From: Camillea tinctor
Taxonomy: Eukaryota > Ascomycota > Sordariomycetes > Xylariales > Xylariaceae
DNA length: 64,000 nucleotides
Assembly (NCBI GenBank): GCA_022578605.1
Contig: MU394075.1
Span: 62,001-126,000, forward strand
Reading direction: 5' to 3'
The translations under genes were made by a program, and so were the position numbers. The stretch's first letter is position 1; each line of letters starts with the position of its first letter. The notes beneath the pieces were generated by a model that had not been told where the DNA came from, searched no databases, and worked only from the letters and a program-made list of their open reading frames with translations. Below are positions 13,472 through 23,575 of the stretch, in pieces.

Positions 13472-13585
13472 GAGACGGAGTAACTCGATTCTATTCGCAA
13501 CCCAAAATACCGAATACTGTAGTCTTTATACCAATGCCGCTGTTGTTAGTGTATAGAGCGGATCTGCCCAGATCGTCCTCCCGCC

Positions 13586-13592
13586 TTTAGCC
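13586..13592 (-). promoter_or_regulatory. XlnR/Xyr1-type site (proximal)
   Basis: TTTAGCC reads GGCTAAA on the minus strand, the preferred seven-base form of the XlnR/Xyr1 site. It stands 190 bases upstream of the GH67 start codon, a position typical for xylan-induced genes in filamentous ascomycetes. Confidence 0.45.
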
Positions 13593-13703
13593 TAAAGTCG
13601 AATTCTTGACCGTCTACCTGGATCTTGGAAATGAGCTATGTTGTTTTCTTTCTTTCCCCAATTGGAGTTCGCGTTGGTTGGGGTCGGCATGGTTGTTTTC
13701 ATG

Positions 13704-13710
13704 TATAAAC
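13704..13710 (+). promoter_or_regulatory. TATA-like box of the GH67 gene
   Basis: TATAAAC lies 72 bases upstream of the start codon at 13782, a plausible distance for a TATA element with a short leader. Confidence 0.4.
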
Positions 13711-13781
13711 GATTGAATTCGCGCTCCCCCTGAGGCTCCAGGCATTGAGTTCTTTGCACAGGCAACTGTATCACCATCACG

Positions 13782-16310
13782 ATGCGTGGGCTTTTATTGC
13801 TTCTCGCTACTCTCGGCCACGCTGCCGCAGAGGATGGCCTGAATGCGTGGCTGCGATATGCTCCGCTACCAAACGATGTTCGCGATCAAGCTCATATCCC
13901 ATCCACCATAGTCACGCTGAACAGCACCGAGACTAGCCCTATCTACGTTGCTGGTCAGGAACTACAAAAAGGAATCGAGGGGATTCTCGGACAAACGCTC
14001 GATGTTACGCATGAGACGAGCGAGTCCCCTTCTATCATTGTAGGTACCATTGACGCGTTCACTGCTGCTGGGGGAGAGCTGGCCGTCCCCGAGCTCGAAG
14101 AGGATGGGTTCTGGCTCAGCACTAAGGACGGAGCTGTCGAGATCATTGGCCAGAATGAGCGCGGTGCCCTTTACGGCGCTTTCGAATACTTGTCGATGCT
14201 TGCTCAGGGGAACTTCACGGAGGTTGCTTATGCTACGAATCCAAGCGCTCCAATCCGATGGATCAACCAATGGGACAATATGGACGGGACCATTGAGCGA
14301 GGCTATGCAGGCCTCTCGATCTTCTTCAAAGACAATCTTATAGTTTCCAACATGACTCGCATATCGGAATATGCTCGTCTCCTAGCATCCATACGTGTCA
14401 ATGGTATCGTAATCAACAATGTCAACGCCAATCCGGTCATTCTTAGTGACGAGAACATGGTACGGTTGGGGAAAATTGCCGATACCATGCGACCTTGGGG
14501 CGTCAAAGTTGGCATCTCACTCAACTTTGCTTCACCTCAGACCTTCGGTGGCCTCAGCACATTTGATCCCTTTGATGAGAGAGTCATCGCGTGGTGGACC
14601 GACATCACAGACAAGTTATACGAGCACGTGCCAGACATGGCCGGCTACCTGGTGAAGGCCAACTCCGAGGGCCAGCCGGGCCCGCTGACGTATAATCGCA
14701 CACTCTCGGACGGGGCCAACATGTTCGCCAAGGCGGTCAAACCTCACGGTGGCATCGTCATGTTCCGTGCCTTTGTGTACGACAGCGTGAACCTTAACGA
14801 GAACAACTGGAAGGACGACCGCGCGAACGCCGCCGTCGACTTCTTCCGCGACCTGGACGACAAGTTCGACGACAACGTGGTAGTGCAAATCAAGTACGGC
14901 CCGATCGACTTCCAGGTGCGCGAGCCGGCGTCACCGCTGTTCGCGCACCTACGGCAGACGGCCTCGGCCATCGAGCTGCAGGTCGCGCAGGAGTATCTGG
15001 GCCAGCAGTGCCATCTCGTCTATTTACCGCCATTATGGAAGACGATCCTCGACTTTGACCTGCGGGTCGACGGCGAGCCCTCCGTCATCGGCACCGACGT
15101 GCTCACGGGCAAGCGCTTCAACAAGCGCCTCAGCGGCTACGCGGCCGTGGTCAACGTCGGGCTCAACGCCACCTGGCTCGGCAGCCACCTCGCCATGTCG
15201 AACCTGTACGCGTACGGCCGGGTGGCGTGGGACCCCACCTCGGACCCCGAGGCCATGCTGCGCGACTGGACGCGCCTCACCTTCGGCGACGACCCCGACG
15301 TGCTCGACACCATCGCCAGCATGTCGATGGAGTCGTGGCCCGCGTACGAGAACTACACCGGCAACCTCGGCGTGCAGACCCTGACGGACATCACCGGCCC
15401 GCACTACGGCCCGAACCCCCAGTCCATGGACAACAACCCCTGGGGCCAGTGGACCCGCGCCGACGCCAACGGCATCGGCATGGACCGCACCGTGTGGAAC
15501 GGCACCGGGTACGCGGGCCAGTACCCGCCCGAAGTCGCGGCCGCGTTCGAGTCCCCCGACACGACCCCCGACGAGCTGCTGCTGTGGTTCCACCACGTGC
15601 CGTGGACGCACGCGCTGCGCGGCTCGGGGCAGTCCGTCATCCAGCACTTCTACGACGCGCACTACGCGGGGGCGGAGACGGCGGCCGCGTTCCCGCGCCG
15701 GTGGGAGGCGCTGCGCGGGCGCGTCGACGACCGGCGCTTCGAGGAGACGCTCTTCCGCCTCGAGTACCAGGCCGGCCACGCGATCGTCTGGCGCGACGCC
15801 ATCTGCGACTTCTACGCCAACGTGTCGGGCGTGCCCGACGAGCGCCGCAGGGTCGGCGCGCACCCCTTCCGCATCGAGGCCGAGCACATGCAGACCACCG
15901 GCTACCGCGTCACGGGCACCACGCCCTGGGAGGTGTCCTCGGGCCAGCGCATCGTGCAGACGGTGGGGAACTCGACCGCCGCCGTCGCGGAGACAAGGGT
16001 CCCTGAGGGGGAGGCGTTCCCCAGGGGGCAGTACGATCTGGCGGTGGCGTACTACGATTTGTATGAGGGGAAGGCGAGCTACGAGATCTTCCTTAATGGG
16101 GAGAGCTTGGGGAAGTGGGTGGGCGATCTGGAGGATCGCCTGGGGTACACGCTCACGCGTGGTATGGACGGGCACTCGGCTACTCGCGTTACGTTCCGGG
16201 GCGTGGAGGTCGGTCCCGGGGACGTCATCAGGATTGAGACGCTGCCGCAGGGCAGGGAGACGGCGCCGTTGGATTATATAGCGCTGCTGCCGCCGGGGGT
16301 GGTGGATTGA
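13782..16310 (+). CDS. aguA: Secreted alpha-glucuronidase, glycoside hydrolase family 67
   Basis: This 842-residue intronless gene has the normal length for fungal GH67. The enzyme releases 4-O-methyl-glucuronic acid from the ends of glucuronoxylo-oligosaccharides outside the cell. Residues 1-16 form a signal peptide (MRG, Leu-rich core, AAA before Glu-Asp-Gly). By analogy with characterised GH67 enzymes, the catalytic acid is Glu296 in VKANSEGQPGP, and the paired acids are Asp376 in YGPIDFQVREP and Glu404 in VAQEYLGQ. Several N-x-S/T sites are present. The fungal C-terminal domain follows from about residue 690. The ATG at 13782 gives the signal peptide and is preceded by a TATA-like box and two XlnR-type sites, so induction on xylan is likely. 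Codon use changes sharply inside the gene: ordinary to about 14.6 kb, C-ending to about 15.98 kb, then G-ending. The long antisense frame over 15033-16175 is a by-product of this bias. Confidence 0.97.
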   Translation: MRGLLLLLATLGHAAAEDGLNAWLRYAPLPNDVRDQAHIPSTIVTLNSTETSPIYVAGQELQKGIEGILGQTLDVTHETSESPSIIVGTIDAFTAAGGELAVPELEEDGFWLSTKDGAVEIIGQNERGALYGAFEYLSMLAQGNFTEVAYATNPSAPIRWINQWDNMDGTIERGYAGLSIFFKDNLIVSNMTRISEYARLLASIRVNGIVINNVNANPVILSDENMVRLGKIADTMRPWGVKVGISLNFASPQTFGGLSTFDPFDERVIAWWTDITDKLYEHVPDMAGYLVKANSEGQPGPLTYNRTLSDGANMFAKAVKPHGGIVMFRAFVYDSVNLNENNWKDDRANAAVDFFRDLDDKFDDNVVVQIKYGPIDFQVREPASPLFAHLRQTASAIELQVAQEYLGQQCHLVYLPPLWKTILDFDLRVDGEPSVIGTDVLTGKRFNKRLSGYAAVVNVGLNATWLGSHLAMSNLYAYGRVAWDPTSDPEAMLRDWTRLTFGDDPDVLDTIASMSMESWPAYENYTGNLGVQTLTDITGPHYGPNPQSMDNNPWGQWTRADANGIGMDRTVWNGTGYAGQYPPEVAAAFESPDTTPDELLLWFHHVPWTHALRGSGQSVIQHFYDAHYAGAETAAAFPRRWEALRGRVDDRRFEETLFRLEYQAGHAIVWRDAICDFYANVSGVPDERRRVGAHPFRIEAEHMQTTGYRVTGTTPWEVSSGQRIVQTVGNSTAAVAETRVPEGEAFPRGQYDLAVAYYDLYEGKASYEIFLNGESLGKWVGDLEDRLGYTLTRGMDGHSATRVTFRGVEVGPGDVIRIETLPQGRETAPLDYIALLPPGVVD

Positions 16311-18825
16311 GAATAGGGGGGCATTCTGAAATTCGTAAGGGGGCTAGCTTCACAATGAACGACATTGATATGATCTGAATAACGAAATTATAGAATTATG
16401 TAATTCCACTACTATTATATTATCACTATCTACTTGGATTTTCATACACATATCCATGTCTCTGATGTGCTGTAACGATTTGAGTATAGGGAGTCTCATA
16501 TCGCAATATACTTGGAAGAGTGAAACTGGAAAGGAGCAGCCTCTTGTCCTTCTTTCTTAGTATGATTCTCTTCGTAATTCAAACTGGGTATTTCTCAGTA
16601 AATGGAGTCCGAATCACCCATTGCATGCATACCTACACGCCTCGAGCAGGTGAGCAAATACCTAATGTTGCATTGATCACACCGGATAGAAGGTGTGTAC
16701 GTAAGTAAGGAGGTATATGTGCCCCAGTGCCTAATACCGAGCGCCATCCATTTCAAGTCCCGCAATCCTAAATCCTTATTTGCCTTTCTAAGCAGTTCGG
16801 GGAACATGTCTGAGACCATGCATATCTACATGTAACGATCCTACCCCATGAACGACTGTTACCTACGTGACTAACCTACTTACATGCATTAGCTACATAC
16901 ACACAATGCCTACATACATAGCCTACATGCGTAAGGCAACAATAGACGCCCGCCGCTCGCCCCGAAGGAACCGAAGGAACCGAAACTAGGTAGGTGCATA
17001 GCTATAGCTCGGCATACATCTACTACGGTTCATCCAATAAGGGGATAGTAAAGTGTGTTTCCTCGAAAGGACACAAAAGGAAGAAAAAAAAGTTCCATGC
17101 AGGAGAGAAGCGAGAAAAACGTGTCGAAAACTGCATTTTCCTAGCATGGCACATGGCATAGCTGGGTTGATCAACGGAAAGGGAGGGTAGTAAAAAGGGG
17201 TGTAAAGGGCGTAAGGGAAGAAGAAGAAGAAGGGGAGGGGGGGCGCTGCAACCTACCCTATACGATGAGAGCATGGCATGGCGCGTGTGCACCACGTGTG
17301 CGTCTGCATACATACCTATGTTGCATGCATAAGTGTGCGCAACGCCCCCCCCTCTTCGAAGAATTTTCCGCAGCACACCCACACCACAATGGATAAAAAC
17401 GTGTCGAAGTAGCTGCCGCCCGCCCTCCCCCTGTTGTATTTGTACTATTTCGAAAAAAAAGGGGGGGCAAGGGGGCGCGTACAAGAGGTGTAGGTGGGGG
17501 GTGCCCCCAAATAGATGGGGACTTACATACATAAACCTACATGTAATACTTACATACTTACATATATACCTATACACCGTACACTGTGTACTGTATCTAC
17601 CTGCCCGTGCATTCTATAGCGATTACAGGTAAGCTGAGATAGGTTTCCTCGGAAGCTTGGATGGAACGCAGAGCGATGACGGGTGGCGGCGAAGGGACCT
17701 GCAGCATCACAACGGATACATAGCTATTCTAATCTGACGTCTCTTGGGAACTTGCAAAAATCTTTATTTACTTACTTACATACATGCAAGCATTACCGGT
17801 TTTGGTGCTATAAAGCGTGTCTTACACACACGTCGGCTCAACTCCAAACGAAGCAGATATATATATATATATATAACTAGGTTAAGGATGTCGTGCAACA
17901 ATTGTGTGCAGATATAAACGTAGGCGACATGTCGTAAAATGTGTTATACGGCGTATTTACTTTGTTTAATTCAAATATCTCGTTGCTTATGTGAATTGAT
18001 TAGGGGTACGGTCTCATATAGGAGAGCCATCATTGAGTAGGCTAAATCGACTTGCCTCTCCAGTGCCTCTCTCCCTTCCTGTCTAGGTAGTCAGTATATA
18101 AATACCTACCTAACTATGTAGAATATCAATTAAGCAAGCTGCTACAAAATAGTTTCCCTTGACACTCAACATATAGAAAGCGATAAAGAAAGTAAAGAAG
18201 AAGAAAATCAAGAGTAGGGTATAAATATAACACAAGTAAACTAGTTGCATTTCCCGAATTCTCAGATTCTAGTTATCCCATTTCTCAATTCCATGAACAT
18301 AGAGATAGAGATATAGTAAGCATATCTAGAGACATGAATTGTGAATCAAGTATAGTGTTTGTTCGTAGCAACTAAACATCCAAGCTATCAACCGGTTATT
18401 TAGATAGCTACCTACAGACCAGATAGATTTATACCCCCCTTCCCTCTTTAATAAGCCCTTAAAAAGCTATATTAATTGCTCCTGTATAAGTATTTCAGGA
18501 CACATCTTCGTCTACAAACTTCAAAATAGTTATCTCGAGTAAACTTAGCTACTTACACATTGACATACCTCTCTGGTTAGGTTATATCATCACAAACTAG
18601 TTTATTAGACAGACAACTAACCGTGCCATAAAGCAAAATCTCCCTCCTCAGTCACCGACTGGTAGTCATTCTCTAACTGCGTATCGCCGCTTGTGTATAC
18701 GCGTTGACGCAACTTAGAACGCAATATACATCACAACAGCAGTCATATCCCCTGAATTGACAAGACAAAGGAAAAAAAACCCACTGCAGGTTTGGTGATA
18801 AGCTGTAATTGAACTAATCTCTGCC
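16311..18825. other. Intergenic DNA
   Basis: No gene is seen. It holds TACATACATA-type repeats (16850-16930, 17520-17570), G-runs and C-runs near 17235 and 17455-17515, and a TA microsatellite at about 17857-17873. Open frames near 17023-17630 run through these low-complexity tracts on both strands and are not credible. 18100-18600 is AT-rich. Confidence 0.6.
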
Positions 18826-18944
18826 ACGTACGACCATAGGATCTGTAATGCACGGGGTCCCGTCCGCTCCCCCATAGTTAAGCCAGATACCGCCGGATTA
18901 GTAGTTGGGTCGGTGACGACCAGCGAATCCCCGGTGTTGTACGT
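18826..18944 (+). rRNA. 5S ribosomal RNA gene (dispersed copy)
   Basis: The 119 bases have the hallmarks of filamentous-fungal 5S rRNA. The start ACGTACGACCATAGG pairs at its first six bases with GTACGT at the end (helix I). The conserved blocks GTCCCGTCCGCTC, GTTAAGCC, TTAGTAGTTGGG and CCAGCGAATCCC appear in the right order and spacing. GATCTG and CAGAT form helix II. A T-run follows (TTTTTGTTTTT), as expected for an RNA polymerase III terminator. Single dispersed 5S genes, away from the rDNA repeat, are normal in Pezizomycotina. The sequence differs from the classic Neurospora type at several stem positions while keeping pairing, so it looks functional. Confidence 0.93.
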
Positions 18945-18955
18945 TTTTGTTTTTA
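18945..18955 (+). terminator. RNA polymerase III T-run terminator
   Basis: TTTTTGTTTTT immediately follows the 5S rRNA 3' end; runs of four or more T on the coding strand end Pol III transcription. Confidence 0.75.
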
Positions 18956-19865
18956 TTAAATCTCCTTTTTTGCCCTTTAACTTTCTACTTCTCTTTACAC
19001 TGTTTACGTTTCTTTTATGTTTTTGTACTAATATGATATTTTCGTTTTTGATTGAAATTTAATCCTATTGATCGTTGTCAATATTATTTCCCCCTTGTTC
19101 TTATTCCCTCACGAGGCCGTGATCGAAGGCGGCTAACAAACCCGCAAACTGGACGTTTAAACTAACAACCACAACTTCTCTCCACTGGGCTTTATTTTAT
19201 AATGAGTCTTTCTTCCCTTAGAAAAGGGGAGGAGGGGAAGCAAAGAATGTCCATGCGGTGGTTCGTCAATAGGGGATAAATACAACTACAACAGGGAAGT
19301 CTATTGGTAAAGCCTACGTCTTATTGCAGCAACGATTATTTTAGGTCCTAGTTACCTATATATGTGGATAGATAAATAGTGGTTTGGGTATCCCAGGCAA
19401 GCTATGAAGGTATACACAGGTAGGCAGGTAATAACAGACGGAAGTCTCGAAGAAATGAAGAAAGCAGTGCAAAGGTGGCAAGTAGTCGGGCCCGCTAGTC
19501 GATATCATGTCGAAGTTAGCGTGATGCCCACTTCTTTACACTGCGTATACCAACATGTCTCTTCCGTCTTGCTCATAATCCGAGCCCGCAATCCGAATCC
19601 GATATCTCATTAGCTCTCCCCCTTCTTCCCTAACGAGCGCACCTTCCACCTAGGCTGGCTCGGCCGTACTTTTCCTCCATAGAAATCATATAAAGAAGTC
19701 CATAACGCCCCAAAGTCCCATGCCATGCACCGTCCGAAGGGTGAGGAAAAAAGAGGAAAAGGAGTCGTGTAACCCTCTCGAAACTCCAGTGATAAGATGC
19801 AGAATCTAAATTATGCTAGTCATAAATAAACGCTCACAACGTAATGGTTAGTTGGGGCGGTCCAT
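18956..19865. other. Intergenic DNA between 5S rRNA and rrp6
   Basis: AT-rich sequence with no gene seen. The small frame at 19404-19613 has no supporting features. The last 200 bases are likely the 3'-untranslated region of rrp6 on the minus strand. Confidence 0.6.
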
Positions 19866-22637
19866 TTATTTCCTGAAAGTAGCACTCTTCCCGGCCTTCT
19901 CGCCGTGCATTCTCCGCGCCGGCTTGGGGCCTTCAGCCGTCATACCGTACGGGTTGAACCTGGCTTTCTGCTGTGCGGCGGCCTTGCCGTTTGCTGCAGC
20001 AGAGCGTTCGGCGTTGAGCACCGATTTGGCCTGACTGTAATCGAAAGGCTCGTAATCGTCATCATCTTCATCATCATCTTCTTCTTCGGCTTTCCCTTGC
20101 TGGAGGCTAGCGTTTTTGGCTTGCTTCGCCTCGAGCTTAGCTCGCTTACGCTCCAGCTTTGCTTGTTTGCGCGCCTTCTTCTCGGCCTTCTTCGATTTCT
20201 TTATCGCACTCCTGTCTTCTTCGCTCTCGTCCGTGTCTGGAACGGCGATCTCGTCGTCGTTCATAGCAACATCTAAGCTGGGGTTCGGCTTTGCATTGAC
20301 GGGACTTTCAGCTTCAGATGAGGACTCTGGCTCGGGAGCTTTGCGCTTAAGGCCGGTCTTCAGCGTAAAGTCGCTGTCCTGTGGCGTAACGACACCATTT
20401 AATCCATTATTCGGGGTTGCACTTGTATTATCACTAGGGACGACTTGAGGTAGTGATGACGACTGGTCTAGGGCCTGAATACCACTCACAACCTGAGCTG
20501 ACTGGACGAACTGTGCCCAAGGGAGTTCAAATTGTACAGACTTCGCCCTGTCCACCAAAGGCTGCTCCCATCGACTGCTCATCGCAACGTTGCCCCATAA
20601 TTTAGATGTCTCTGAGACTAGGTCCTTTGTCTCTATGGTGTTTGTCCCGGAATCGGTATTTCTTGATTGAGGGACTAAAGTCTTCGCGATCTCACCCACA
20701 CCCATACTCGGTACTTGTTTACGAATGACTTCGGCTACGGTTGGTCCGTTCGCGCCATCTGCCTCAGCCTTCGCAATTATGTCAAATAGCCGCGATACCT
20801 CGCGCTTGGCAATAAACGATCCAGAACTGAGAAGGCTGTGAAGGGCTTTGGGATCGGGTGGCATGCGTCGAGCTATGTCGAATATGGTTCCGTTACTCAT
20901 GACAAATAGCGGGCTTTCGTCTTCGCGGCGCGCAACCTCGTCCCGCCACCTGTGAATTGCGCGAAACACAGAGAATTGCTCCTTGGATAATTTGCCAGTA
21001 GACTGTCGGATGAGCATATTGTACCAGCCAAAGGGTCCTTGGCCGGTCTGCGCATCGTAGGGGAAGGCCTCGTGCTTTCTCAAGGACGTCTCTTTTGACT
21101 TTTCGAGAACCGTGCGCATGAGGTCCTCCGCAGGGTCGTCCGAAGAGTACTGCAGCAACTCGTTCCGCAACATATCATAAATATAAAGGAGGTAATGTGT
21201 ATCTGAGCGGGCGTAATAAAACATTTCCTCGGGTATCGGTCTGGGTTCCGGTTAGCTACTAGGACATGGTCTCTCCTCTCACCTTTACGAGAATAAAATA
21301 AAAACCTACCGTACACGCCAGTCAGCCAGCTGATATTTCTTGTCCGCATCGAAATTAACAAATCTCTTAAGAAGGTATGCTAGACTTCGACCCGGGTATT
21401 GCAAGGCCGATGCTGCTTCAAAGGTGTCAAAAAGCCCGACGATGTAAAGACCACAATCACGCTGGAGCCATATTATATCCATGTACGCGCCATGAAGTAC
21501 CTAGGGAAAACTGGGATTAGAAACTTAATGCTGCGAGCCACTTCCAGAACGGCCACCAACCTTGACTATCTTAGGGTCGGCGAACACCTCGTTGAGGACC
21601 TGCAACTTGTGGCGCCATGGTTGTAAAGTATCGACTATCCAGTCTTTTTCGCGGGTGCTGATCTGCATCAGCGAGAGAAGGCCGTTGTAGGATCTAAAAT
21701 CATGATGTTCTGTATCAATGGCAATCTCCTTAGCCCCCCTGAGTTCTTCGAGCATCTGCAGTACGCCTTCGTAGGTGTTGACGAAGGTAGCGGTGGTGGT
21801 CTCGAAGGGTAAGTACATGGTAGGCTCCTTGGGGTGGAAGACGGCTTCGGGATACTCGAGATTCGAGATCTCGACCTCATAGGGGTGTCTGTAGCTGTAC
21901 ACATAGTTAGCTTCCTAAACTAGACTCTTGTATCTGCGATTCTTCCCCAGCTTGGGCTTTATCCGGCACGCCTCTTTGGCTCGCTCCAGCTGCAGCAATA
22001 ATGGTGTAGAGCATACTAAGTACGACTCAAAAGCAGATGGCAAGGATATGAAAGGACCGTACTGTGTAGTCTGAGCCTCATCGGTGAAGGTATCCAGACT
22101 CTGTTCCAGGGGTACTACCGCATGGGGTTTCGTCGTTAACAGCGGTTTCCACGGCGACGTGGCTTGGTTGTCCGGCTTGATCTCGAAGGTGTTCTGGGGC
22201 TTGAGGATATTGGCGCGGCGGATGGATTGGTCGAGGGAGGATCTCGACTTGTTGTTGATGGGCAAGGAGACCGAGGTTGGTTCGGCCGAAGCTGTCTTCC
22301 TCTTGATGGCACCGGTGTACTCGTCTAAGGAGGTATCGGCCTTCTCCAGCAGGGTGTCGACCACATCGACAATGCGCGACCAGTGAACATCGACATCGTC
22401 GGCATCTTCCAAGCTGGGGGCGCTGACATCGGTATTCTTGCTTGCGGATTTGAGCAAGGAGGAGGTGAGGGCGAATAGACGAGAGCTTGCATCATCGAGG
22501 TCTTCTGCGATAGTCGGGTTGCTCGTTCGTTGGAAGCTGAGGTCTTCGGCAGCAATTCTATTTGTAGATTGGGTGACGGCGATGAGTGCTTTTTGGATCT
22601 TCTCCTGTATGGACTTGAAGTCCCGGGAGGAGTCCAT
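19866..22637 (-). CDS. rrp6: Rrp6/EXOSC10 nuclear exosome 3'-5' exoribonuclease
   Basis: Four exons: 22637-22063, 21894-21561, 21500-21310 and 21240-19866. All phases agree and give 824 residues. Rrp6 is the distributive DEDD nuclease of the nuclear exosome, trimming and degrading rRNA, snoRNA and cryptic transcripts. The N-terminus (about residues 1-100) fits the PMC2NT region that pairs with Rrp47. The exonuclease motifs are visible: Asp252 and Glu254 in AIDTEHHD, Asp311 in HGAYMD, and Tyr376/Asp380 in YYARSDTH. An HRDC domain covers about 450-530. The tail is acidic then strongly basic ([13 protein letters not shown]), as expected for a nuclear signal. The first intron (22062-21895, GTACGG donor, CTAAC branch, TACAG) restores the family sequence YRHPYEVEI; reading through it gives about 50 residues without family support. 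The gene is divergent from mdm35, with 487 bases between starts. Confidence 0.95.
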
Positions 22638-23124
22638 GGTGGGCGGGGAGGTGGGAAATATCGCTGTGTAAAGTTGGTTTGGCGATTTGTGGAAGATGCA
22701 GCTTGAGAAGTGAGGTTTGTATTGTCGATGGAGGATGCGCGCGAAGGGACCATAAAAAATTCAAGTTAGGATAAATTGTGATAAGATAAGCCCAATACTC
22801 CGTAATCTAGTTAAGCTAGCGATAAGGATAGTGCTATGCATCTAACTTAGCTTGCTAGCCTAACTTTAGGTACGACGTTGTACATACAATACAATACATG
22901 CACCCAGCTGCATGTCGTCACATTGGAAGCTGGGGGGTATCCACCAATACCTCACATAGCTCTTTCACACCTCACTCTTTTTTCCAAGATTTAAGTTAAG
23001 GTTGTTTCTTTCTTACTTACATAGGATCAACTACTATACAATACTTGACTTTTGATAACCCTTTACATTTCTTCTTGATAAAGAACTAATTGACCCCTCC
23101 TCTGTATACTTTTCTACTATCATA
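22638..23124. promoter_or_regulatory. Shared divergent promoter of rrp6 and mdm35
   Basis: This 487-base gap separates the start codons of two oppositely transcribed genes, so it must hold both promoters. It contains TACAATACAATAC repeats (22880-22900) and C/T-rich tracts toward mdm35. No specific factor site was identified. Confidence 0.6.
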
Positions 23125-23575
23125 ATGTCGGCCTCACTAGCACCGGAATGTAACGAAGTCAAGGAGTCAGTCTTACTCTTCATCTATTCTTATCCTCGTT
23201 TACGTGTAAGAAGACTAACTGGCTGGTGACATTCCAGACAGTATGATACTTGCTTTCTTAAGTGGTATAGTGAAAGTAAGTTAGAACAGAACAAGACAAG
23301 ACAACAAGACAGGACGTGCAGTTCACACAGCTTTTTAGAATACCTGCGAGGCAACGGCAAGACAGATGACAATGAATGTTCCAAGCTTTTCAAAGACTAC
23401 CAGAAGTGTCTCAAGGTAAATAGATATAATGGATATAAATTACCTCTTCAACCCAACTTACCACTATAACTACAAATAGGTCGCACTCAAGGAACGGGGC
23501 ATAGACAAGCTGTTGGACGAGGCACGGGAAGACAATAAAGAAAACGATGCTCTGCATATGAAACGCAAGGGTTAA
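23125..23575 (+). CDS. mdm35: Mdm35/TRIAP1-like twin CX9C protein of the mitochondrial intermembrane space
   Basis: Four small exons (23125-23165, 23238-23275, 23339-23415, 23480-23575) join in phase to 83 residues. Mdm35 binds Ups1/Ups2 (PRELI-type) proteins in the intermembrane space and with them moves phosphatidic acid and phosphatidylserine between the mitochondrial membranes. The twin CX9C motif is exact: Cys9-Cys19 and Cys40-Cys50, oxidised by Mia40 in the family. The segment CFLKWYSEKYLRG and the ending KERGIDKLLDEAREDNKEND are characteristic. For the third exon the first AG (after CACAG) would bring a stop in frame; the next one (TTTTTAG) keeps the frame. None of the exons is long enough to be found as an ORF, so this gene is easily missed. 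Confidence 0.95.

Larger units (their letters stand above)
11125..13781. other. 3' region of the upstream gene and GH67 promoter region
   Basis: 11125-12200 is probably intron or 3'-untranslated sequence of the gene at 10630; it includes T-rich stretches with open but unconvincing frames at 11345-12152. 12200-13300 is AT-rich with no gene seen. The last 700 bases hold the GH67 promoter signals listed separately. Confidence 0.5.

Noticed and set aside
15033..16175. A 380-codon frame antisense to the GH67 gene, and plus-strand shifted frames there.
   Set aside because: Same composition effect; the sense frame has full GH67 motifs.
21915..22062. Extension of rrp6 exon 1 by about 50 residues to the stop at 21915.
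   Set aside because: Splicing at GTACGG (22062) to TACAG (21895) restores the conserved YRHPYEVEI and the phase; the extension has no family support and ends in a stop.
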